Assembly (NCBI RefSeq): GCF_001982605.1
Contig: NZ_MLCN01000006.1
Coordinates: 1 to 64,000, forward strand
Direction: 5' to 3'
Source of the DNA: Alkanindiges hydrocarboniclasticus
Lineage (GTDB): Bacteria; Pseudomonadota; Gammaproteobacteria; Pseudomonadales; Moraxellaceae
DNA length: 64,000 bases
The notes beneath the pieces were generated by a model. That model worked only from the letters and a program-made list of their open reading frames with translations. It had not been told where the DNA came from and did no database searches. This document shows positions 26,878 through 35,318 of the stretch, piece by piece (within the stretch, counting starts at the first letter, position 1; each line of letters starts with the position of its first letter). The position numbers and the translations under genes are program-made.

Positions 26878-27408
26878 ATGGCCCTTAAAGCAACCATTTA
26901 TAAAGCTGACCTGCAAATTGCCGATATGGATCGCCACTATTATGCCAGTCACCAGCTTACACTGGCCCAGCATCCTTCAGAAACCATTGCGCGGCTTATG
27001 ATACGTATTCTGGCCTTTGCCCGTTTTGCCGATGAACAACTTGGCTTTACCAAGGATTTATTTGAAACGGATGAACCCGCCCTATGGCAAAAAGACCTGA
27101 CCGGCCAGCTGGAAAAATGGATTGAAGTGGGTTTGCCGGATGAAAACAAGGTCAAAAAAGCCAGCGCCCGCTGTCCCGAAGTCGCTGTGATTGCTTACGG
27201 CACGCAAGTGGATGAATGGTGGAAGCGCAATAGTAAGCTGGCCACTATGAGTAACGTAAGTGTATGGCAGTTGTCACTGGCCACCACACAGGCTATTCAG
27301 GACTTGTGTGAGCGCACCATGCAATTGCAATTGAATATCATGGATGGTGAATGGACATTATCCAGTGATAAAGGTAGCGTGCCTGTAGAGTGGATTGCCT
27401 TAAAATAA
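26878..27408 (+). CDS. yaeQ: YaeQ family protein
   Basis: A 176-residue protein starting MALKATIYKADLQIADMDR, as in the family. Diagnostic segments are HPSETIARLMIRILAFARFA, WIEVGLPDENKVKKAS and VIAYG. YaeQ has a PD-(D/E)XK-like nuclease fold of unknown activity. No clear ribosome site. It is divergent from yfiR. Confidence 0.9.
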   Translation: MALKATIYKADLQIADMDRHYYASHQLTLAQHPSETIARLMIRILAFARFADEQLGFTKDLFETDEPALWQKDLTGQLEKWIEVGLPDENKVKKASARCPEVAVIAYGTQVDEWWKRNSKLATMSNVSVWQLSLATTQAIQDLCERTMQLQLNIMDGEWTLSSDKGSVPVEWIALK

Positions 27409-27445
27409 CTGATTAAGCCGCCTAATCAAGCCATATAATCAATCT

Positions 27446-28003
27446 ATGAGTAACATCAAAAAAACAGTAAAAATGCTGCGAGCTGGTGTAGCACTTCCGG
27501 TGGCTTTATTGCTTGCTTTGGGAGTGTCATGGGCAGCACCAAGCCAGCAGCATAAAAAACACCCGGCTGGGATTGAGCCGCTCATTGCCGCCAAGGGCAT
27601 TTATCCGGTAATTAACGGCAAAGCATTTAAGAATTTAAGCTCACTGGCTGCGGTGTATCAGCAACTGGGTAAGCCGATTAAGTTACTGTCACAAGGTTAT
27701 GATGAATGTAACGGACAGGATTTTCCTCAGTTACTGGACTATGGCTCGTTTCAGGTGAATGAACAAACGCTTAAAGTACAGACGTTGTATTTTAATAATT
27801 CGCACAACAGTATCATGCTGCTGGGTAAGCCCGTTTCTGGCCAAACGACAGAACCGGAATTTTTAAAACGCTATAGCGGAATGTATGAGTTGAACGCTTC
27901 CCATCAATATACATTTGAGCAGGAAGGCGGCTTAACGCAATATAGTTTTGAATTTAACAAGGGTAAACTATGGCGTTATACATTTTTTCAGGATGATTGC
28001 TAG
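27446..28003 (+). CDS. Conserved periplasmic protein of unknown function
   Basis: A 185-residue protein with a signal peptide (KMLRAGVALPVALLLALGVSWA, cleavage before APSQ). The mature part has one Cys pair candidate (DECNG and the C-terminal QDDC) and no recognised domain. It is followed, ten bases after its stop, by an FKBP-type isomerase, so the two may form an operon. I do not recognise the family. Confidence 0.65.
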   Translation: MSNIKKTVKMLRAGVALPVALLLALGVSWAAPSQQHKKHPAGIEPLIAAKGIYPVINGKAFKNLSSLAAVYQQLGKPIKLLSQGYDECNGQDFPQLLDYGSFQVNEQTLKVQTLYFNNSHNSIMLLGKPVSGQTTEPEFLKRYSGMYELNASHQYTFEQEGGLTQYSFEFNKGKLWRYTFFQDDC

Positions 28004-28013
28004 GAGTATCTCC

Positions 28014-28352
28014 ATGACCACTGAACTGCAAATGACCGATCTGCTGGAAGGCACTGGCAAAACCTGTGTAAAGGGGGCGCTGATTACCACGCATTATACG
28101 GGCAGGCTGGAAGATGGCACCGTATTTGATTCATCGCTGAACAAAGGCCAGCCATTTCAGTGTGTGATTGGCACTGGCCGCGTGATCAAGGGTTGGGATC
28201 AGGGCCTGATGGGTATGAAAGTTGGGGGCAAACGCAAACTGGTTGTACCTGCGCACTTAGGCTATGGCGAACGCCAGATTGGCAAAATTCCACCGAATTC
28301 CAACCTGATTTTTGAGATTGAGCTGCTGGAAGTGCTGACAAGGGATGATTAA
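28014..28352 (+). CDS. FKBP-type peptidyl-prolyl cis-trans isomerase
   Basis: A 112-residue single-domain FKBP starting at 28014, with GGAG eight bases upstream. Typical residues are THYTGRLEDGTVFDSS, VIKGWDQGLMGMKVGGKRKL, the LGYGERQIGKIPPNSNLIFEIELL tail. There is no signal peptide, so it is cytosolic and likely helps protein folding. Confidence 0.92.
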   Translation: MTTELQMTDLLEGTGKTCVKGALITTHYTGRLEDGTVFDSSLNKGQPFQCVIGTGRVIKGWDQGLMGMKVGGKRKLVVPAHLGYGERQIGKIPPNSNLIFEIELLEVLTRDD

Positions 28353-28456
28353 GTATGTCGACGGTCAAGCTAACCGGTTTAACAAAGTTTTTAGCAGGGT
28401 AGTATCGATATAAGCTGAAAATTAAGTAAATTTTCAGGAATGGTCACAAAAGTTAA

Positions 28457-28465
28457 TGATATAAT
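28457..28465 (+). promoter_or_regulatory. Extended -10 promoter of the DUF2505 gene
   Basis: TGATATAAT is a perfect extended -10 element, about 65 bases before the ATG. Confidence 0.5.
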
Positions 28466-28530
28466 TTTTGTGTTTAATACTCAGCTTCATTGAATATTAA
28501 CATACATTAAAAAATGACACGGACTCTGCT

Positions 28531-29028
28531 ATGGCACATCAATTTACCATCAATGCAACCATTCACGGTATTTCAATAGACGACTTTAAACGACTGGCTG
28601 CTGATAAATCGCTGCACGAAGCGGTGTGCCGTCGCATTCCCGGAGAAAATCTGGAAATTCTGGAATCTAATATTAATGGCGATACTTATACACTCCGCCG
28701 TGAATATAATCTGGACGTGAATATTCCTGATATTGCCAAGAAATTGCTGAAAAACGCTTTCCGCTTAAAGCGCTCAGACGTGACCAACCTAAAAGCAATG
28801 ACTTCAGTCGTTGAGCTGGGCGCCAACCTGCCTTTGGAAGCAAAAGGGGAGCGGACTGTAACAGGTGATAAAGATAAACTGAATATCACCATGGTGTGGA
28901 CAGTGAAAGTAAAAGTACCGTTGGTTGGCGGTATGCTGGAAAAACATGCTGAGGGGGAAGTTCGCAAGTTTACCCAGCTGGAACTGGAAATTGTTGAAGA
29001 TGAAGCCAAAAAGCAGCTTCGGGCCTGA
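28531..29028 (+). CDS. DUF2505 family protein (SRPBCC-like)
   Basis: A 165-residue protein with the alternating strand pattern of DUF2505, related to the lipid-binding START/SRPBCC fold: HEAVCRRIPGENLEILE, TYTLRREYNLDV, and LNITMVWTVKVKVPLVGGMLEKHAEGEVRKFTQLEL. No signal peptide. The ligand is unknown. It has its own promoter and terminator. Confidence 0.8.
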   Translation: MAHQFTINATIHGISIDDFKRLAADKSLHEAVCRRIPGENLEILESNINGDTYTLRREYNLDVNIPDIAKKLLKNAFRLKRSDVTNLKAMTSVVELGANLPLEAKGERTVTGDKDKLNITMVWTVKVKVPLVGGMLEKHAEGEVRKFTQLELEIVEDEAKKQLRA

Positions 29029-29035
29029 TGTGTAA

Positions 29036-29060
29036 AGACTCTCCGCAAGGAGAGTTTTTT
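29036..29060 (+). terminator. Terminator of the DUF2505 gene
   Basis: Stem ACTCTCC / GGAGAGT around a GCAA loop, followed by six T. Confidence 0.9.
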
Positions 29061-29137
29061 GTTTTAGGATTTGAAAAATAAAGCTTTGAACCGCGTACTT
29101 AAAAACACATAGATGAAAAAGAAAGGTTAAACACTAA

Positions 29138-29617
29138 ATGAGTGCTGTTTTACCGGTGGCGCAACGTGGCGAAATCATCCTGACGCTTAAAGCTGTACCT
29201 GTTGCCGCCAGTGAATTTAATTCACCGTGGCTTGAGCAACTGGCACAAGCGATGCAGGCCACCATGCTTGCGCGCAATGGCGTGGGGATTGCCGCGCCGC
29301 AAGTGTATGTGTCCAAGCGCGTGATTATTGTGGCATCCCGGCCAAATCCGCGTTATCCCGATGCACCAGATATGGCGGCGGTGGTGATGGTGAATCCTGA
29401 AATTTTGCAATTTTCAAAAGAGACTTGCTTGGGTGAAGAAGGCTGCTTGAGTGTGCCGGATGAACGTGGGACTGTAGCGCGGGCACAACGGATAATAGTT
29501 CGTTATTTCACATTGCACGGTGAGTCAGTTGAAGCTACCTATGAGGGCTTTCCTGCGCGCATTGTGCAACATGAGGTGGATCATTTGGATGGGGTGTTGT
29601 TTGTGGAGCGGTTATAA
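29138..29617 (+). CDS. def: Peptide deformylase paralogue
   Basis: A 159-residue metallo-enzyme with all three deformylase motifs: GVGIAAPQV, EEGCLSV and QHEVDHLDG. The Cys and two His bind the metal and the Glu is catalytic, so activity in removing N-formyl from nascent proteins is expected. It lacks the usual neighbour fmt and differs from the typical QH.IDHL form, so it is probably a second copy; another def elsewhere is inferred. AAAGG lies far upstream. Confidence 0.85.
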   Translation: MSAVLPVAQRGEIILTLKAVPVAASEFNSPWLEQLAQAMQATMLARNGVGIAAPQVYVSKRVIIVASRPNPRYPDAPDMAAVVMVNPEILQFSKETCLGEEGCLSVPDERGTVARAQRIIVRYFTLHGESVEATYEGFPARIVQHEVDHLDGVLFVERL

Positions 29618-29669
29618 AAAAACCTTTTTAATCATAAGCTTGTTGTATTGTGGTAGCATATAATATGAC

Positions 29670-29916
29670 CTATTTGGGCCATGCATCAATCATTTCTAGA
29701 CCAATTTCATCACACCATGCTGCTATAGCGGTGTTGGCAGCAGTGAGAGCGTCTTCCAGGGAGTTGTATATTATTGCCACTTTCCCAAATAGTGCCTCCA
29801 GCATCGGTAATTCTAATAAAAACATGATCATATTCGCCGTATCCAAGTTCGATTTGGCTATCTTGAAGCCAGTTATGTAAATGTGGATATTTATTCTTTA
29901 ATGCTTGAGTAGACAT
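29670..29916 (-). pseudogene. Small toxin-antitoxin-linked gene, apparently frameshifted
   Basis: The frame from the ATG at 29916 reads MSTQALKNKYPHLHNWLQDS, then IELGYGEYDHVFIRITDAGGTIWES and ends soon after in unrelated sequence. Changing frame around 29765-29785 continues with a well-formed helix, NSLEDALTAANTAIAAWCDE then IGLEMIDAWPK, to a TAG at 29670. The two halves together give about 80 residues of the small helical proteins that follow some toxin-antitoxin pairs. It starts 18 bases after the PIN gene on the same strand. Either a true mutation or a sequencing error. Confidence 0.6.
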
Positions 29917-29934
29917 AAAATTTCCCTTTAACGC

Positions 29935-30357
29935 TTAAGATAACATGCCGGATAAAATCGCCAGCAATTCCTCAGGGGCATAAACTGGAACAGACGAATT
30001 TTTAAAATCCTTGATGTTGCGTGTTACAAGTGCATCACAACCAGCGGTTTTGGCAGCACTATATAACACAGCATCTTCAAAATCAGTAAACTTGGCAGAT
30101 AGTGCATAGTCAATGACTGATTTATCAATCGTTGCCACTTCAAATAATTTTAACAGTAAGTTCATGTTTTGTTCAGCGGCAGTTTTACCTAATGTTTTAG
30201 CCATTAAATAAAATAAAGTAGTTACTGTCGTTGCACCTAAAAAACCTTGTATTTTTTTTTGTTCAACTTGGCTCATTAACTTGCTAGCTGGTACAAAAAA
30301 TGGCTCACGCTGAAGTAATACATCTAGAATAATATTGGTATCAAACAGCACTTTCAT
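29935..30357 (-). CDS. PIN-domain ribonuclease toxin, VapC-like
   Basis: A 140-residue PIN domain. Acidic residues expected to bind Mg are visible: Asp6 (LFDTNI), Glu94/Asp95 (DFEDAVLY) and Asp117 (TRNIKDF). These proteins cut tRNA or rRNA when not held by the antitoxin. It overlaps the antitoxin gene by four bases, a typical toxin-antitoxin arrangement. Confidence 0.88.
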   Translation of the reverse strand: MKVLFDTNIILDVLLQREPFFVPASKLMSQVEQKKIQGFLGATTVTTLFYLMAKTLGKTAAEQNMNLLLKLFEVATIDKSVIDYALSAKFTDFEDAVLYSAAKTAGCDALVTRNIKDFKNSSVPVYAPEELLAILSGMLS

Positions 30358-30602
30358 AAGTATTTATTTTCTAGATATGCTTTATAATCGGTGTGTTCAT
30401 TTTCAATATGAACATTTTTGAGCAAGCCGCTCAGTTGCTGGGTAATTGGTGGAAGCTGAGCTTTATCACCGAGTTGTGGTTTTTTAAGCTGCAAAAAATA
30501 GTCAGCGACTAATTGCGATACTGATTTACCAGACTGCTTGGCATAAATTTTAGCTTGCTCAATGAGTTCGTCTTCTAAGCGCAACGTTAATTTGGTTTGC
30601 AT
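30354..30602 (-). CDS. DUF6364-type antitoxin
   Basis: An 82-residue protein beginning MQTKLTLRLEDELIEQAKIY, followed by SGKSVSQLVADYFLQLKK. This is the ribbon-helix-helix pattern of the DUF6364 antitoxins usually paired with PIN toxins. The C-terminal half (PITQQLSGLLKN) would contact the toxin. GAGG precedes the ATG. A 14-bp inverted repeat overlaps the ribosome site and is the expected autoregulatory operator. Confidence 0.85.
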   Translation of the reverse strand: MQTKLTLRLEDELIEQAKIYAKQSGKSVSQLVADYFLQLKKPQLGDKAQLPPITQQLSGLLKNVHIENEHTDYKAYLENKYL

Positions 30603-30611
30603 GATCTCACC

Positions 30612-30652
30612 TCACTTGACGTATAAAATAATATTTAATATACGTCAAGTGA
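30612..30652. promoter_or_regulatory. Toxin-antitoxin operator
   Basis: TCACTTGACGTATA (30612-30625) and TATACGTCAAGTGA (30639-30652) are perfect 14-bp arms around a 13-base AT-rich spacer. It lies 10 bases upstream of the antitoxin ATG and overlaps its Shine-Dalgarno. Confidence 0.75.
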
Positions 30653-30681
30653 ATTTACCATACAAGATCAAATAACGAAAA

Positions 30682-33600
30682 TCACTCCAGATTCGGTGCC
30701 AACCAGCGTTCAGCCTGTTCAATGCTCCAGCCCTTACGCTTGGCATAATCCTCTAACTGGTCGCGGCCAATCTTGCCGACATTAAAATAATCCGACTCTG
30801 GATGAGAGTAGAAAAATCCACTTACCGAAGAGGGCGGCATCATGGCGTAATGCTCGGTCAATTGTGTGCCAATGGCATCAGTGGTGTTCAGCCAGTTAAA
30901 CAACGTCACTTTTTCCGAATGTTCCGGGCAGGCCGGATAACCCGGAGCAGGACGAATGCCCACATATTGTTCTTTAATCAGGGCGTCATTGTCCAGTGCT
31001 TCATCGCTGACATAGCCCCAGAATTCCTTGCGCACGCGCTCATGCAAATGCTCCGTAAAGGCTTCTGCCAGACGATCTGCCAGAGATTGCACCAGAATGG
31101 CCGAGTAGTCATCACCCTTGGCGCGGTATGCAACCGCCATTTCTTCCGCACCAAAAATGGATACCGTAAAGCCACCCAGATAATCCTGCGCATGTGAATC
31201 TACTGGACTAATATAATCGGCCAGTGACATATTGGGCTTGCGATTCACATTGTCGGTTTGCTGGCGCAAGTGATGGAAGGTATGTGTGGCATTCTGGCGC
31301 GATTCATCGTCATACACCACCAGATCATCCGCACTAATTCGGGCAGCAGGCTTGAGGGTAAATACGGCGCGGGCATCCAGCCTATTGTTATCCACCAAGT
31401 CTTTGAGCATGGCTTGTGCTTGTGCATACAAGTCACGCGCGGCTTCACCGACCACTTCATCTTGCAGAATTTTGGGGAATTTGCCCGCCAGACTCCATGA
31501 GATAAAAAACGGTGTCCAGTCAATATAAGGCACCAGTTTTTCCAGTGGATAATTGCGCAAAACCTGTGTGCCTAGCTGGTTTGGCACAGGCGGACGATAA
31601 TTCTGCCAGTCAATTTTTAGCCCATTGTTGATCGCTTGGCTATAGCTTAAACGTGCTGATTTGGGCTGCTTGTTGGCAAGGCGCACGCGTACTTTTTCAT
31701 AGTCTTCGCGGGTTTGCGCAATAAAGGCAGGCTTCATTTCTGGTGACAGCAGGGTAGTTGCCACGCCCACGGCGCGCGAGGCATCCGCCACGTAAATCAC
31801 GCCATCATTGTGATACTGCGGGTCAATTTTAACGGCGGTATGGGCTTTGGAGGTGGTTGCACCGCCAATCATCAACGGAATCTTAAAGCCCTGACGTTGC
31901 ATTTCCTTGGCCACAAATACCATTTCATCAAGGCTGGGAGTAATCAGGCCAGACAGGCCAATAATATCTACTTTTTCATCAATGGCTTTTTGCAGGATTT
32001 TTTCTGCGGGCACCATCACGCCCATGTCCACAATGTCGTAGCCATTACAGCCCAGCACCACACCCACAATATTTTTACCAATATCGTGCACATCGCCTTT
32101 TACAGTGGCCATCAGCACTTTACCTTTGCTACTGCCCACTTCTTTTTCGGCTTCAATGTACGGGTTGAGCCATGCCACCGCCTGCTTCATTACGCGGGCA
32201 GATTTCACCACTTGCGGCAGGAACATTTTCCCTGCGCCAAACAAATCGCCAACCACGTTCATGCCAGCCATTAGCGGGCCTTCAATCACATCCAGTGGGC
32301 GTTTGGACTTTAAACGGGCTTCTTCAGTATCCACATCAATAAAGGCAGTAATCCCTTTAACCAGCGCATATTCCAGCCGTTTTTCCACGGTTTCGTTACG
32401 CCACTCCAGATTTTCCACGGGCTTGGCTGCGGTAGAGCCACCGCCACGGTATTTTTCGGCAATATCCAGCAATCTTTCAGTGGCTTCATTACCTGATGCA
32501 CCCTGATTTTTATTCAGGATCACATCTTCAACCGCGTCTTTGAGTTCTTTGGGAATGTCATCATAAATCGCCAGTTGCGAGGCGTTGACAATTCCCATGG
32601 TCATGCCTTGCTGAATGGCATAATACAAAAACACCGCATGGATGGCTTCACGCACGGGTTCATTACCACGGAAACTAAACGACACATTGGACACACCGCC
32701 TGAAATCATGGCATGTGGCAGGTTTTGTTTAATCCAGCCAGTGGCTTCAATAAAATCCACCGCGTAGTTGTTGTGTTCTTCAATACCTGTGGCTACTGCA
32801 AACACGTTGGGATCAAAAATAATGTCTTCGGCAGGGAAGCCCACATCATTGACCAATACGTCATAGGAGCGCTTGCAGATTTCCCGTTTACGTGCGGCAG
32901 TATCAGCCTGACCATCTTCATCAAACGCCATCACAATAATGGCAGCACCATAACGGCGGCACAGTTTGGCCTTTTGCACAAACTCGTCATAGCCTTCTTT
33001 TAAGCTAATGGAGTTAACAATCGGCTTGCCTTGCACGCATTTTAAGCCCGCTTCAATGATTTCCCATTTGGAGGAGTCAATCATGATGGGCACGCGCGAA
33101 ATATCCGGCTCAGATGCAACCAGCTTTAAAAAATGCTCCATCGCGCCTTGCGAATCCAGCATGCCTTCGTCCATGTTAATGTCGATGACCTGCGCACCGC
33201 CTTCAACCTGTTCACGCGCAACATCCAGTGCTTCATTAAAATTTTCTTCGCGAATCAGGCGTAAAAACTTTTTTGAACCAGTAACGTTGGTACGTTCCCC
33301 CACGTTCACATACAAAGAATCGGCTTCAATATTAAATGGTTCTAAACCGGATAAACGACAGGCTGGGGCAACCTCCGGAATCTGGCGCGGTGCAATATCC
33401 TTGACCGCCTGATAAATGGCAGCAATGTGTTCGGGCGTGGTGCCACAGCAACCGCCGGTAATATTAATCAGGCCACTTTCGGCAAATTCACGCAAAAAGT
33501 CTGCGGTTTCCTCTGGAGTTTCATCATATTCGCCAAAGGCATTGGGCAGGCCAGCATTCGGATGTGCCGACACAAAAATATCGGCTTTATCCGAAATGGT

Positions 33601-34374
33601 TTTAACGTGTGGACGCATGGCATCAGCACCCAGCGCACAATTAAAGCCAATTGACAGCAGGTTGCCATGGCGTACCGAGTTCCAGAAGGCTTCGGCGGTT
33701 TGACCCGACAGTGTACGGCCAGAGGCATCGGTAATGGTGCCGGAAATCATTAGCGGCAACTCAAAGCCAATCTCTTCAAATACCTGCTGTACGGCAAAAA
33801 TGGCAGCTTTACAGTTGAGGGTATCAAAGACGGTTTCAATCAGGATAATGTCCGCACCGCCTTCAATGAGGGCATGCGTGGATTCAATATAGTTTTCAAC
33901 CAGCAAGTCAAAGGTGACATTACGAAAGGCCGGGTTGTTGACGTCTGGTGAAATGGAGCAGGTGCGCGAGGTTGGCCCCAAAACACCAGCCACAAAACGG
34001 GGCTTGTCGGGATTCTTGCGGGTAAATTCATCACAGACTTCACGGGCCAGGCGTGCCGCTTCGCGGTTGATTTCCGGCACAAGGTCTTCCATGTGATAGT
34101 CAGCCATAGAAACGCGCGTACCATTAAAGGTGTTGGTTTCAATAATATCCGCGCCCGCTTCCAGATACTGCGCATGAATGCCCTGAATAATCTCTGGCTG
34201 GGTTAGTACCAACAGGTCATTGTTGCCTTTGACGTCATGCGGGAAGTCGGCAAAACGCTCACCGCGATAATCGGCTTCCTCAAGCTTGTGGCGCTGAATC
34301 ATGGTGCCCATTGCGCCATCGATAATTAAAATTCGTTTGGCCAGTAAATCTTTGAGGGTGGCAAGCGTGGACAT
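30682..34374 (-). CDS. metH: Cobalamin-dependent methionine synthase
   Basis: A 1230-residue enzyme from the ATG at 34374, with GGAG six bases upstream. Domains in order are: homocysteine-binding (DGAMGTMIQ at the start and the zinc cysteines of [10 protein letters not shown]), pterin-binding ([18 protein letters not shown]), cobalamin cap and cobalamin-binding ([21 protein letters not shown], the D-x-H-x-x-G base-off motif), and the C-terminal AdoMet reactivation domain ([18 protein letters not shown]). It methylates homocysteine with methyltetrahydrofolate. Complete length and motifs suggest a working enzyme. No cobalamin riboswitch precedes it. Confidence 0.97.
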   Translation of the reverse strand: MSTLATLKDLLAKRILIIDGAMGTMIQRHKLEEADYRGERFADFPHDVKGNNDLLVLTQPEIIQGIHAQYLEAGADIIETNTFNGTRVSMADYHMEDLVPEINREAARLAREVCDEFTRKNPDKPRFVAGVLGPTSRTCSISPDVNNPAFRNVTFDLLVENYIESTHALIEGGADIILIETVFDTLNCKAAIFAVQQVFEEIGFELPLMISGTITDASGRTLSGQTAEAFWNSVRHGNLLSIGFNCALGADAMRPHVKTISDKADIFVSAHPNAGLPNAFGEYDETPEETADFLREFAESGLINITGGCCGTTPEHIAAIYQAVKDIAPRQIPEVAPACRLSGLEPFNIEADSLYVNVGERTNVTGSKKFLRLIREENFNEALDVAREQVEGGAQVIDINMDEGMLDSQGAMEHFLKLVASEPDISRVPIMIDSSKWEIIEAGLKCVQGKPIVNSISLKEGYDEFVQKAKLCRRYGAAIIVMAFDEDGQADTAARKREICKRSYDVLVNDVGFPAEDIIFDPNVFAVATGIEEHNNYAVDFIEATGWIKQNLPHAMISGGVSNVSFSFRGNEPVREAIHAVFLYYAIQQGMTMGIVNASQLAIYDDIPKELKDAVEDVILNKNQGASGNEATERLLDIAEKYRGGGSTAAKPVENLEWRNETVEKRLEYALVKGITAFIDVDTEEARLKSKRPLDVIEGPLMAGMNVVGDLFGAGKMFLPQVVKSARVMKQAVAWLNPYIEAEKEVGSSKGKVLMATVKGDVHDIGKNIVGVVLGCNGYDIVDMGVMVPAEKILQKAIDEKVDIIGLSGLITPSLDEMVFVAKEMQRQGFKIPLMIGGATTSKAHTAVKIDPQYHNDGVIYVADASRAVGVATTLLSPEMKPAFIAQTREDYEKVRVRLANKQPKSARLSYSQAINNGLKIDWQNYRPPVPNQLGTQVLRNYPLEKLVPYIDWTPFFISWSLAGKFPKILQDEVVGEAARDLYAQAQAMLKDLVDNNRLDARAVFTLKPAARISADDLVVYDDESRQNATHTFHHLRQQTDNVNRKPNMSLADYISPVDSHAQDYLGGFTVSIFGAEEMAVAYRAKGDDYSAILVQSLADRLAEAFTEHLHERVRKEFWGYVSDEALDNDALIKEQYVGIRPAPGYPACPEHSEKVTLFNWLNTTDAIGTQLTEHYAMMPPSSVSGFFYSHPESDYFNVGKIGRDQLEDYAKRKGWSIEQAERWLAPNLE

Positions 34375-34498
34375 CAACAACTCCGACAGCGGCTAGGGCA
34401 GATTAAGGATGAAACAAAGCAGGGTAAAACAAAAGGGGAATATTCTAGCAGATTTGCACTCAAGATATGGCTTGAGATCAGACCTGACGTTTCAAAAA

Positions 34499-35128
34499 CT
34501 ATGCGGACAAGGCTGAAAGTTCATACAGCAGGCGCTCTAAAAACAGGTTGCGCACCTCTGGAATCACGCGTTCATTGGGATAGCAGCGCACAATGCTCAG
34601 GTGGTCTACCTTGGCTTTGGCAGGATAGGCAATATTTTCCACATGGGTATGGAAATTTGGTGCAACAGCCAGATTGTGATGGTATTTACGGTCAGTGCCC
34701 AAGTGATCCACCGCAGCAAAATAATTCAGGTAACGCTTAATATTGGCTGGAATCTGGCGCACGTTAAAGCCCCATTGCGCCGGATATAGCCGTCCCAGTC
34801 CACCCGCAGCCAGTGACACCACCAGATCACATTCAATCCCGTGCTTTTGCAGTATTTTGGCGACTTTAATCACCTGACTGCCACCTTGACTATAGCCTAT
34901 CAGTACAATGGGACGGCCTGCCTTGCCAGCCTGAATGAGATCACGGGCAACCATGGCTGGACGCTGGTGATTGCTATACAGCGAGCTGTCCTGATAACCG
35001 GCTTCACGTAAAAACTGTAATAAATGACGCTGCATATGGCTGCCTGCCAGCAACCCATGAATCAATGCAATTTTTGGTCCCTGATAATCTTTTGCGACAT
35101 CAGCACGCCAGTTTTGGTAGGAAGACAT
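34499..35128 (-). CDS. Alpha/beta hydrolase-like protein
   Basis: A 209-residue protein with an alpha/beta hydrolase core: ALIHGLLAGSHM near the start and the nucleophile elbow GYSQGGS at about residue 98. A His in the C-terminal part (VDHLSIVR) could be catalytic. There is no signal peptide. Substrate and role are unknown. It lies just upstream of metH, on the same strand, with 124 bases between. Confidence 0.7.
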   Translation of the reverse strand: MSSYQNWRADVAKDYQGPKIALIHGLLAGSHMQRHLLQFLREAGYQDSSLYSNHQRPAMVARDLIQAGKAGRPIVLIGYSQGGSQVIKVAKILQKHGIECDLVVSLAAGGLGRLYPAQWGFNVRQIPANIKRYLNYFAAVDHLGTDRKYHHNLAVAPNFHTHVENIAYPAKAKVDHLSIVRCYPNERVIPEVRNLFLERLLYELSALSA

Positions 35129-35252
35129 TCAGTTGCTCGGTTGCCAGAAAATGGTTTCATCATAGCAACAAGCCTACTAAATGGCATTAATCACGCAAGG
35201 AACTGCCTAAAAACCAGCCATTTGATCGGGAAAACGCAGGAATTACAGCATT

Positions 35253-35280
35253 TGTCATGTAAATGTCATATAAGTGTCAC
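35253..35280 (+). promoter_or_regulatory. Pho box (PhoB-binding repeats)
   Basis: Three direct repeats TGTCAT, TGTCAT and TGTCAC begin at 35253, 35264 and 35275, each 11 bases apart, with the AT-rich spacers typical of PhoB sites. They precede the phosphate transporter by 38 bases. Confidence 0.8.
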
Positions 35281-35318
35281 AAAATAGACACAATTAAATT
35301 GTTATTAGATTCGTCTCT

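Noticed and set aside
34375-34498. Cobalamin riboswitch before metH
   Set aside because: No B12-box or comparable paired region; the leader is short and unstructured.
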